A DNA stretch of 6,687 bases, taken from positions 1-6,687 of the forward strand of contig DASWVC010000133.1 of the NCBI GenBank assembly GCA_036401335.1, in the 5' to 3' direction. Position numbers and translations under genes: made by a program. The notes below the pieces were generated by a model. The model did not search any database. It saw only the letters and a program-made list of their open reading frames with translations, and had not been told where the DNA came from. Below are positions 1 through 5,893 of this stretch, piece by piece. Position 1 is the stretch's first letter, and the number at the start of each line of letters is the position of its first letter. The DNA is from DASWVC01 sp036401335. Lineage in GTDB: Bacteria; Verrucomicrobiota; Verrucomicrobiia; Chthoniobacterales; JAFAMB01.

Positions 1-1
1 C

Positions 2-967
2 ATCTATGAATGGGACGGCTGGGCGCAGAAGACGATCCCGACCCCAATGGTGATCGGGCACGAGTTCGTCGGGGTCATTGAGGCGGTGGGGGATTTTGTG
101 CACGATTTCCGGCCCGGCATGATCGTCACCGGCGAGGGCCATGTGGTCTGCGGGCGGTGTCGCAATTGCCTGGCGGGCCGGCGCCACTTGTGCAGCCACA
201 CCAGCGGGGTGGGAGTGAACCGGCCCGGGGCGTTTGCTGAATACCTGTCCATTCCCGAAACCAACGTGTGGTTGGCGGATCCAAAGATTCCCCTGGAGAT
301 TCTGTCCTGCTTTGACCCCCTCGGGAACGCGGTGCACACGGCCTTGTCTTTCGACGTGCTGGGCGAGGACGTCTTGATCACAGGCGCCGGCCCGATCGGG
401 TTGATGGCGGTGGCCATTGCCAGGCATGCCGGGGCCCGGTACGTCGTCATCACGGATGTGAATCCCTACCGGTTGGCTTTGGCGCAAAAACTGGGCGCCA
501 CCGTGGCCCTTGATGTCCGGCACGGGAACCTTGAGGACTGCATGGCTCAACTCGGCATGAAAGAGGGTTTCGACGTCGGGTTGGAGATGTCGGGCAACGG
601 GGATGCTTTCAACGGGATGTTGAAAGTCATGTGCCACGGAGGCAAAGTTGCGCTGCTGGGGATCCAAGGCAAAAACGCGGCGGTCGATTGGGACCTGGTG
701 GTTTTCAACGGCCTGACGATTAAGGGAATCTACGGACGCGAAATGTACGAGACCTGGTACAAGATGACGTCCATGATCCAGTCCGGCTTGAACATTGCCC
801 CGGTGGTCACCCACCACTTTCCTTTTGACGCGTATGAACAAGCGTTCGAATTGATGCGCAGCGGTCAATCCGGCAAGATCGTGCTGAACTGGGAGGAGGC
901 CGGCGTGGCGCCCGCGGAAGCCCGGCTTTTGCCGGCGGATGAACCTTTGCCCTCGACCTATGCTTAA
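2..967 (+). CDS. tdh: L-threonine 3-dehydrogenase, 5'-truncated by the window edge
   Basis: Cytoplasmic zinc-dependent MDR dehydrogenase that oxidises L-threonine with NAD+ to 2-amino-3-ketobutyrate, the first step of threonine breakdown to glycine. The reading frame is open from base 2, and the first visible residues (IYEWDGWAQKTIP) align without gaps to about residue 44 of the E. coli enzyme. About 43 residues are therefore missing, including the catalytic zinc Cys38. Visible are the GHE zinc-ligand pair (His63/Glu64 in E. coli numbering), the four-cysteine structural zinc site (CGRCRNC plus a later Cys, from base 149), FDPLGNAVHTAL, the Rossmann motif GAGPIG (383-400), GLEMSG, IKGIYGREM and MRSGQSGK. 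The protein ends with a tail of about 22 residues beyond the usual C-terminus. It overlaps kbl by 8 bp, the classical tdh-kbl pairing. The ATG at 47 is internal, not the start. Identity is very secure. Confidence 0.96.
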   Translation: MYEWDGWAQKTIPTPMVIGHEFVGVIEAVGDFVHDFRPGMIVTGEGHVVCGRCRNCLAGRRHLCSHTSGVGVNRPGAFAEYLSIPETNVWLADPKIPLEILSCFDPLGNAVHTALSFDVLGEDVLITGAGPIGLMAVAIARHAGARYVVITDVNPYRLALAQKLGATVALDVRHGNLEDCMAQLGMKEGFDVGLEMSGNGDAFNGMLKVMCHGGKVALLGIQGKNAAVDWDLVVFNGLTIKGIYGREMYETWYKMTSMIQSGLNIAPVVTHHFPFDAYEQAFELMRSGQSGKIVLNWEEAGVAPAEARLLPADEPLPSTYA

Positions 968-2144
968 GGGATTTGCCGATGACCTGGGCCAACGGTTGGC
1001 CGGAATTGAGAAGGATGGTTTGTGGAAACGGGAGCGCGCGCTCGCCTCGCCTCAGCGCGCCCGGGTCCGGACAACCGACGGACGGGAAGTTTTAAACCTT
1101 TGTGCAAACAATTACCTGGGGTTGGCCGACCACCCGGAAGTCATCCAAGCCGCCCGGGAGGCGTTGGATCGCTGGGGATTTGGTTTGGCTTCCGTTCGTT
1201 TCATTTGCGGCACCCAGGAAATCCACCAGGAACTGGAGGCAGCCTTAAGCCGGTTCCATGGCACGGAGGATACGATCCTTTACGGGAGTTGTTTTGACGC
1301 CAATGGCGGCCTGTTTGAAACGCTGTTGTCGGCGGAAGATGCGGTGATCAGCGACGAATTGAACCACGCCTCCATCATTGACGGCATCCGGCTTTGCAAG
1401 GCGGCCCGGTTTCGCTACCGGCACAACGACATGGCGAACCTCGAAATCAAGCTGCGCGAGGCCCAGTCTTCGCGGTACCGCCTGATTGCAACCGACGGCG
1501 TGTTTTCCATGGACGGTACAGTGGCGGACTTGGGGGCAATCTGCGAGTTGGCCGATCGTTACGGAGCGATGGTGATGGTGGACGAGTGCCATGCAGCGGG
1601 GTTTCTGGGCAAGACCGGCCGCGGCACCCCCGAACATTGCGGGGTGCTCGGCCGGGTCGACATTATCACAGGCACCTTGGGAAAAGCGTTGGGTGGCGGG
1701 AGCGGTGGTTACACCACCGGGCGCCGGCCGATCGTTGACCTGCTGCGCCAGCGGTCGCGCCCGTATTTGTTTTCGAACAGCCTCACCCCGAGCATTGTCG
1801 CGGCTTCCCTGAAAGCCATCGAGATCGCGTCACGATCCACGGAGCTGCGCGACCGTTTGGAGCGAAGCACGCAACGGTTTCGGGCGGCCCTGACCTCGCG
1901 TGGCTTGTCCATTAAGCCCGGTACGCACCCGATTGTGCCGGTCATGATCGGTGATGCCGCCCTGTCGCAGCAAGCGGCGGATCGATTGCTTGAACGGGGG
2001 TTGTACGTGATCGGGTTTTTCTACCCGGTTGTGCCGCACGGCACCGCTCGCATCCGCACGCAGGTGTCGGCGGCGCACTCCGCAGAGGACCTCGACTTTG
2101 CGGTTGAGCAGTTTGCGGCGGTGCGGGACGAGCTTGGGTTTTAG
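960..2144 (+). CDS. kbl: Glycine C-acetyltransferase (2-amino-3-ketobutyrate CoA ligase)
   Basis: PLP-dependent alpha-oxoamine synthase that cleaves 2-amino-3-ketobutyrate with CoA to glycine and acetyl-CoA, taking the unstable product of Tdh. From the ATG at 960 it is 394 residues, close to E. coli Kbl (398). In order it shows NLCANNYLGL, SVRFICGTQ, SSCFDANGGLFETLL-like text (here GSCFDANGGLFETLL), LNHASIIDGIRLCKA, DGVFSMDG, the cofactor-binding DECHAAGF (Asp208, His211), TGTLGKALGG with the Schiff-base lysine at 242, RSRPYLFSNSL and GFFYPVVP. An in-frame ATG at 939 would add 7 residues. I prefer 960 because MLKGFADDL aligns with the family N-terminus, and GGCGG directly abuts the 939 ATG with no usable spacing. 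The 8-bp overlap with tdh suggests translational coupling. No strong ribosome binding site is visible. Confidence 0.95.
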   Translation: MLKGFADDLGQRLAGIEKDGLWKRERALASPQRARVRTTDGREVLNLCANNYLGLADHPEVIQAAREALDRWGFGLASVRFICGTQEIHQELEAALSRFHGTEDTILYGSCFDANGGLFETLLSAEDAVISDELNHASIIDGIRLCKAARFRYRHNDMANLEIKLREAQSSRYRLIATDGVFSMDGTVADLGAICELADRYGAMVMVDECHAAGFLGKTGRGTPEHCGVLGRVDIITGTLGKALGGGSGGYTTGRRPIVDLLRQRSRPYLFSNSLTPSIVAASLKAIEIASRSTELRDRLERSTQRFRAALTSRGLSIKPGTHPIVPVMIGDAALSQQAADRLLERGLYVIGFFYPVVPHGTARIRTQVSAAHSAEDLDFAVEQFAAVRDELGF

Positions 2145-2193
2145 CGATGGTCCTGAACGCTCGCCTGCATGGAGCGGTCCCCAATTTCCAGCC

Positions 2194-3201
2194 ATGAAAC
2201 TCTACCGGATCCAGCGCTACGGCCGTGTCGACGGTCTCGAAATAACTAGTCAACCCGACCCGCAGCCCGGGCCGGGCCAGGTCCTTGTGCGGATAAAGGC
2301 CGCCTCCCTCAATTACCGGGACCTTGTCGTCATGAACGGCAAATACGACCGCGACCCGCACGTCGGCCGGGTACCCTTGTCGGACGGAGCCGGTGAAGTG
2401 GCTGCCGTCGGTTCTGGTGTGTCTCGGTTCAAACCGGGTGATGCCGTTGCCGGCTGCTTTTTCCAAGGGTGGATAAGCGGCCGGTTTCAGGCCGGGTACC
2501 ACCGTGCGGCGCTGGGAGGTTCCGTCGACGGGGTGTTGGCGGAGTTTGTCGTTCTAAATGAGGACGGGTTGGTGCAGTTGCCGCCGGGCTACACTTTTGC
2601 CGAAGGCGCTACGTTGCCGTGTGCGGCGTTGACCGCTTGGCAGTCCATGATCGTTCGAGGGAAGGTTCAGCCCGGAGATACGGTGCTATTACTCGGTACC
2701 GGCGGCGTGTCGGTGTTTGGGCTTCAAATTGCCAAAGCAGCCGGAGCCCGGGTCATCATCACCTCCAGCAGTGACGAAAAACTGGAGCGCGCCCGTGCGC
2801 TGGGAGCGGACCACGTCATCAATTACCGGCAGACTCCGGAATGGGGGAAAGCGGCCGGGGAGTTCGCGGGCGGGGGCGTCGACCATGTGTTGGAAGTCGG
2901 GGGTGCCGGCACCTTTGCCGAATCGGTGAGAGCCTGCCGCCCCGGGGCCTCCATTGGCGTGATTGGCATCCTGACCGGTTTGGAAAACGCCGTGCAGATT
3001 TTTTCGATCGTCCCTAAACTGTTGGACGTGTTTGGGATTTACGTCGGCAGCCGCGAGATGTTCGAAGGGATGAACCGGGCGCTTGCGCAAACCAAAATCA
3101 AGCCGGTCATCGACCGCGTGTTTCCTTTCGAAGAAGCTGGCGCTGCGTACCAGTACCTGGAAAGTGGCTCTCATTTCGGCAAAGTCACCATCGCATGGTG
3201 A
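2194..3201 (+). CDS. Zinc-independent MDR-family alcohol dehydrogenase / quinone oxidoreductase-like protein
   Basis: A 335-residue NAD(P)-dependent medium-chain dehydrogenase/reductase; the substrate is unknown. The N-terminal GroES-like domain shows GPGQVLVRIKAASLNYRDL (about 26-44), where zinc alcohol dehydrogenases carry a catalytic cysteine, so catalytic zinc is probably absent. The four-cysteine structural-zinc loop is also missing. LSDGAGEVAAVGSGVSRFKPGD (62-83), LPCAALTAWQ (141-150) and the Rossmann motif LLGTGGVSVFGLQIAKAAGA (166-185) are typical, followed by LGADHVINY. The C-terminal FGKVTIAW is the usual family ending. The frame is open further upstream, but that part overlaps kbl in another frame, and the ATG at 2194 gives the standard family N-terminus. 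The gene starts 49 bp after kbl on the same strand and is probably cotranscribed. A link to threonine or aminoacetone metabolism is only inferred from position. Confidence 0.88.
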   Translation: MKLYRIQRYGRVDGLEITSQPDPQPGPGQVLVRIKAASLNYRDLVVMNGKYDRDPHVGRVPLSDGAGEVAAVGSGVSRFKPGDAVAGCFFQGWISGRFQAGYHRAALGGSVDGVLAEFVVLNEDGLVQLPPGYTFAEGATLPCAALTAWQSMIVRGKVQPGDTVLLLGTGGVSVFGLQIAKAAGARVIITSSSDEKLERARALGADHVINYRQTPEWGKAAGEFAGGGVDHVLEVGGAGTFAESVRACRPGASIGVIGILTGLENAVQIFSIVPKLLDVFGIYVGSREMFEGMNRALAQTKIKPVIDRVFPFEEAGAAYQYLESGSHFGKVTIAW

Positions 3202-3203
3202 CG

Positions 3204-3229
3204 CGACGCCGGTCATCGATCTGGCGTCG
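3204..3229 (+). promoter_or_regulatory. GC-rich intergenic hairpin between the oxidoreductase gene and chrA
   Basis: CGACGCC (3204-3210) is perfectly complementary to GGCGTCG (3223-3229) around a 12-base loop, giving a 7-bp GC-rich stem in the 55-bp gap. It begins two bases after the oxidoreductase stop codon. No T-run follows, so it is not a standard intrinsic terminator. It could stabilise the upstream mRNA end or dampen readthrough into chrA, or be a chance pairing in GC-rich DNA. Confidence 0.3.
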
Positions 3230-3256
3230 GCTGCGCGGTTGCTCCGCTTGAGCCTT

Positions 3257-4612
3257 ATGACGCCTTCAGACCTCTCAGGAAGCCTGGTTCCGTCGGGAAG
3301 GTTGCGGCACCCTGCGTTCCGTGAAGCGTTTTGGTTCTGGCTCAAGCTCGGCGTTATCAGCTTCGGCGGACCTACCGGGCAGATCGCGATCATGCACGTG
3401 GAGCTGGTCGAAAAGAAACGGTGGATCAGTGAAGCGCGCTTTCTGCATGCGCTGAACTACTGCATGCTGTTGCCCGGACCGGAAGCCCAGCAACTTGCGA
3501 CCTACGTCGGCTGGCTACTGCATAAGACAAGGGGTGGCCTGGTGGCCGGGGCCTGTTTTGTCCTGCCGTCGGCCTTTATCTTGTGGGTGCTCAGCTACGT
3601 CTACGTGGTGCTCGGTAACACCCCAGGAGTGGCGGCCGTCTTTTATGGGCTTAAACCTGCCGTTTTGGCCATCGTGGCGTCCGCTGTTCTTCGCCTTGGC
3701 GGCCGGGTGCTCAAGAACGCAGCCATGTGGACGCTGGCAGCGGTCGCGTTTGCCGCAATTTTTTTCCTTCGCGTCCCGTTTCCATTGATCATTCTCGGTG
3801 CGGCTTCAGCCGGCTACGGCGGAGGCAGATGGAGGCGGGACAACTTCCTTGTCATTCGGCCGCAGGGCCTCCCCGGAGACGATGCCGTCTTGCACGATAC
3901 CTCCGGCGTACCCGATCATGCCCAGCCGTCGTGGGTCCGTGCCTTGTGGGTGGGGATCGTCGGGGTGACCGCGTGGGCCGCTCCCGTGATCTTCCTTGCC
4001 TGTTGGTTGGGCAGGGAACACACCCTGGTTCGAGAAGGCGTCTTCTTTAGCAAAGCCGCGCTGGTTACTTTCGGCGGGGCCTATGCTGTCTTGCCGTATG
4101 TCGCCCAGCAGGCCGTGCAATCCCACCATTGGCTGACTGCCGGCCAGATGCTGGATGGCCTGGGGTTGGCGGAAACCACCCCCGGCCCTTTGATCATCGT
4201 CACGCAGTTCGTCGGCTTCCTTGGCGCCTGGAACCATCCTGGTCCGCTGCCCCGTCTGGTTTCCGCGACTTTGGGTGCTGCCGTGACCACTTGGACCACG
4301 TTCACACCGTGTTTCCTCTGGATCTTTCTGGGCGGCCCTTACATCGAACGGCTTCGCGGCAACGAAGCGCTCTCCACTGCGCTGTCTGCCGTCACGGCGG
4401 CGGTGGTCGGGGTCGTGCTTAACCTCGCCGTCTGGTTTGGCCTGCACGTGGTCTTTCCAGGCGACGGCGCGGTGGATTGGGCGGCGGTGCTGATCGCAGC
4501 GATTATTTTTGTGGGGATGACCCGGTACCGATGGAGCGTCGGGATTGTTGTCCTTGCAGCCGGGTTGGTCGGTCTTGCGCTAAAATGGGTGGGCCCGATG
4601 CTTGTGCCGTAA
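3257..4612 (+). CDS. chrA: Chromate transporter, long-chain two-domain CHR family
   Basis: Inner-membrane transporter of the CHR family; characterised members export chromate from the cytoplasm and give chromate resistance. The 451-residue length fits the long-chain, two-domain class. The N-terminal CHR domain carries FWLKLGVISFGGPTGQIAIM (26-45), then KKRWISEARFLHALNYCMLL and PGPEAQQLATYVGWLLH. The C-terminal domain repeats the signature as TFGGAYAVLPYVAQQAV (271-287), with WLTAGQMLDGLGLAETTPGP and QFVGFLGAW. A hydrophilic linker at about 190-227 separates the halves, and several hydrophobic segments flank it (for example 95-120, 132-147, 157-183, 230-250, 376-400, 407-421, 427-446). The frame stays open upstream to 3083 inside the oxidoreductase gene. 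The ATG at 3257 gives the usual short N-terminus. No chrB-like or other chromate-resistance gene is visible, so its physiological substrate here is not proven. Confidence 0.93.
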   Translation: MTPSDLSGSLVPSGRLRHPAFREAFWFWLKLGVISFGGPTGQIAIMHVELVEKKRWISEARFLHALNYCMLLPGPEAQQLATYVGWLLHKTRGGLVAGACFVLPSAFILWVLSYVYVVLGNTPGVAAVFYGLKPAVLAIVASAVLRLGGRVLKNAAMWTLAAVAFAAIFFLRVPFPLIILGAASAGYGGGRWRRDNFLVIRPQGLPGDDAVLHDTSGVPDHAQPSWVRALWVGIVGVTAWAAPVIFLACWLGREHTLVREGVFFSKAALVTFGGAYAVLPYVAQQAVQSHHWLTAGQMLDGLGLAETTPGPLIIVTQFVGFLGAWNHPGPLPRLVSATLGAAVTTWTTFTPCFLWIFLGGPYIERLRGNEALSTALSAVTAAVVGVVLNLAVWFGLHVVFPGDGAVDWAAVLIAAIIFVGMTRYRWSVGIVVLAAGLVGLALKWVGPMLVP

Positions 4613-4630
4613 TGCCGGCCCTGGGGCAAC

Positions 4631-4766
4631 TGCCACAGATCAAAAGATGCCACGGATCAAAGAATCAAGGAGTGCCACGAATCAAAGAATGGAGATCGCT
4701 TCGTTACATCATCCGTTTGTGGCATTTGTTGATTCTTTGATTTGTGGCATTTGCCGGTTCGTGGCA
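4631..4766. repeat. 136-bp dyad-symmetric repeat with three forward and three mirrored boxes
   Basis: Three forward TGCCAC boxes start at 4631, 4648 and 4673, a spacing of 17 then 25. Three GTGGCA boxes end at 4724, 4749 and 4766, a spacing of 25 then 17. Every box pair is centred on 4698.5, so this is one large imperfect palindrome. The best-matched arms are 4647-4681 and 4716-4750, with about 29 of 35 positions complementary, including a perfect TCAAAGAATC / GATTCTTTGA. The forward unit TGCCACRRATCAAARRAT is also a direct repeat (4631-4648, 4648-4665, 4673-4690), and 4675-4690 can pair with 4731-4746 at 15 of 16 positions in an alternative hairpin. The AT-rich units contrast with the GC-rich genes around them. 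It lies between convergently transcribed chrA and tRNA-Thr. A role as a dispersed repeat or bidirectional transcript end is inferred. Confidence 0.8.
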
Positions 4767-4790
4767 TTTCCCACGACGGGAATTCGAAGC

Positions 4791-4865
4791 TGGAGCCGAC
4801 GGTGGGATTCGAACCCACGACCCGCGCATTACGAATGCGCTGCTCTACCCCTGAGCTACGTCGGC
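4791..4865 (-). tRNA. tRNA-Thr, anticodon CGU (DNA CGT), CCA encoded
   Basis: The - strand folds into a complete 75-nt cloverleaf. The acceptor stem is GCCGACG/CGTCGGC, the D stem GCTC/GAGC with loop AGGGGTA, the anticodon stem GCGCA/TGCGC with loop TTCGTAA, the variable loop GGGTC, and the T stem GTGGG/CCCAC with loop TTCGAAT. The anticodon is CGT, which reads threonine codon ACG. The pairs G1-C72 and C2-G71 and the anticodon bases G35 and U36 are known threonine identity elements in E. coli. The discriminator base is U, not the A found in E. coli tRNA-Thr. The 3' CCA is in the DNA (4791-4793). Confidence 0.97.
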
Positions 4866-4879
4866 GGGAAGAGCCGTTA

Positions 4880-4908
4880 CGTATCGCTCCAGCGTCAGTC
4901 ACCGTCAA
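4880..4908 (-). promoter_or_regulatory. Candidate promoter for tRNA-Thr
   Basis: Reading leftwards, a -35-like TTGACG (4908-4903) is followed after 17 bases by GATACG (4885-4880), a weak -10 match. This would place the transcription start about 7 bases before the 5' end of the mature tRNA at 4865, a sensible distance for a tRNA gene. The -35 box and spacing are good; the -10 box matches only about half the sigma-70 consensus. Confidence 0.4.
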
Positions 4909-4983
4909 GTTCCCCTTTTTGAAGGCTTTGGGGACCAGAACCGCAGGAGGAGCGTACCCGGAGGAGCCCGAAATTGCTGGTCT

Positions 4984-5006
4984 GAAAAAATTTCCTCCCG
5001 TGGAGG
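4984..5006 (-). terminator. Possible intrinsic terminator of the amylase-DUF1573 transcript
   Basis: On the - strand the stem CCTCC-ACG-GGAGG (5006-4994) is followed at once by AAATTTTTTC, giving a GC-rich hairpin with a six-T run. The stem is only 5 bp and the loop 3 bases, so it is on the weak side. It lies about 190 bp past the DUF1573 stop codon and upstream of the tRNA promoter, a reasonable place to end that transcript. Confidence 0.35.
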
Positions 5007-5047
5007 GACAGCGAAAAATCGGTGTGCTGGCAGGGTCCAGCAGGGCA

Positions 5048-5136
5048 TCGGGTCAGAGCAAGGGCAGCTTCGACCTCACGCCACGCCTGCCAACGCTGCT
5101 CGAGGTCAAACAGTGCCTGTATTCCTGACTCAGGTA
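5048..5136 (-). pseudogene. Possible short remnant of an adenylosuccinate-lyase-like gene
   Basis: On the - strand, frame 5131-5048 encodes IQALFDLEQRWQAWREVEAA, which resembles the N-terminal helix of PurB-type lyases (pattern: F-S-x-E-N-R-W/F-x-x-W-L-x-V-E-x-A-x-A). The neighbouring frame just upstream encodes YLSQE (5136-5122). A single missing A near 5121-5122 would join them into YLSQE-IQALFDLEQ, like the start of such enzymes. No family similarity continues after AALA, there is no credible start, and stops close the frames. The match is about 20-25 residues, recognised by eye only, so chance similarity is a real possibility. Confidence 0.2.
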
Positions 5137-5196
5137 CCCGCGATGAAGCAAGGCACGCAGCACCTCACCAATCCCTTTTACCCGGCGCTCGCGCCA

Positions 5197-5841
5197 TCAT
5201 CGCACCTGTGCCCACGCGTAGTGGGTCGCCCGGTTCTCCACCGGATAATCCGTTTTGATGCGGAGGGTTGCCTTAGCCGGTTGACCGGCGTTTTGCGGCG
5301 TCACCGTCACCTCGACTTCTTTGCCTGGCGTTACCTCCTTCAACCCCACCCGCATCTCCGGATTATTTGACGTGATCGAAACGATGTTGGCCGGGAAACC
5401 TTCCGTAACGGTCACTCGGATGACTTTTGGCTTGGGTTCCTCGTCCACGCGCCAGAACACCACCTCAGGCTCGATTTTCACCGCTCCAGGAATGGTCACC
5501 AGAAGCTTGAGGATGACCGGTTGATTTATCGTGTCCTTTGTCACTACCAAAATGGATTTCTCCTGAGGGCCGGTACGCCCCGCAAAATCAAATCGGGCTG
5601 CCATTTCACCCGATTCACCCGGTACATATTCTTTCTTGGCCAGTCGAACCGTTGTGCACCCACAAGAAGGTTGCACTTCGTCAATCGTGACCGGGTAAGC
5701 GCCGGTGTTGGTGAACCGGTAGGTTACTTCCACGAACTGATCAACCGCTCGAGCCGTCACCCGCTGCTCCGGATTTTCCCACTTTAACTGAGCCACTGCA
5801 TTTGTGCTCGAGACCGCCAGGACGAACAACAAGGAACGCAT
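5197..5841 (-). CDS. Secreted DUF1573 domain protein
   Basis: A 214-residue exported protein of unknown function. From the ATG at 5841 it begins with a short signal peptide (MRSLLFVLAVSSTNAVA, likely cut after Ala17 at AVA-Q). A DUF1573 region follows: VEVTYRFTNTGAYPVTIDEV, then the characteristic PSCGCTT (58-64), and PGESGEMAARFDFAGRTGPQ. DUF1573 is an Ig-like beta-sandwich related to the ASPM/Hydin type. The second half (about 110-214) is also beta-strand-rich, with EPEVVFWRVDEEPKPKVIRV and VEVTVTPQNAGQPAKATLRI, and may be a second Ig-like domain. No membrane segment follows the signal, so it is probably periplasmic or released. A start at 5931 would overlap the amylase gene and bury the signal peptide, so 5841 is preferred. 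It lies 52 bp after the amylase gene on the same strand. The role is unknown. Confidence 0.85.
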   Translation of the reverse strand: MRSLLFVLAVSSTNAVAQLKWENPEQRVTARAVDQFVEVTYRFTNTGAYPVTIDEVQPSCGCTTVRLAKKEYVPGESGEMAARFDFAGRTGPQEKSILVVTKDTINQPVILKLLVTIPGAVKIEPEVVFWRVDEEPKPKVIRVTVTEGFPANIVSITSNNPEMRVGLKEVTPGKEVEVTVTPQNAGQPAKATLRIKTDYPVENRATHYAWAQVR

Positions 5842-5893
5842 AAAGTTAATCTCGCCACGCGGCGCACTCACTCCACAGACCCTCTTTGACCCT

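Larger units (their letters stand above)
4866..5196. other. 331-bp stretch without an intact gene
   Basis: This interval separates tRNA-Thr from the DUF1573 gene. It holds the tRNA promoter candidate, a possible intrinsic terminator at 4984-5006, a small GGCG/CGCC hairpin at 5184-5195 immediately after the DUF1573 stop codon, and a short lyase-like peptide remnant at 5048-5136. No open frame here has a family-like protein, a convincing start, or a length that would support an intact gene on either strand. Confidence 0.6.

Noticed and set aside
4..453. 149-residue - strand frame opposite tdh
   Set aside because: It is antisense to a strongly conserved gene and shows no family features; several similar long shadow frames lie opposite kbl, the MDR gene and chrA, as expected in GC-rich DNA.
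939..2144. kbl starting at the ATG at 939
   Set aside because: It adds seven residues without family counterpart, and its only purine-rich stretch touches the ATG.
4631..4766. CRISPR-like array from the repeated TGCCAC...ATCAAAGAAT units
   Set aside because: Only three short imperfect forward copies with 17 and 25 bp spacing, then inverted copies, and no cas genes; a palindrome explains them better.
4759..4776. TCGTGG/CCACGA hairpin as tRNA terminator
   Set aside because: It is well placed downstream of the tRNA, but no T-run follows on the - strand; it partly belongs to the palindromic repeat.
4791..4865. tRNA 3' end as an integration (att) site
   Set aside because: I found no second copy of the tRNA 3' end in the window and no integrase or phage gene.
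4602..4922. 106-residue + strand frame containing RRWDSNPRPAHYECAALPLSYVGG
   Set aside because: This peptide is the familiar artefact of translating the complement of a tRNA; it lies exactly over tRNA-Thr and the repeat.
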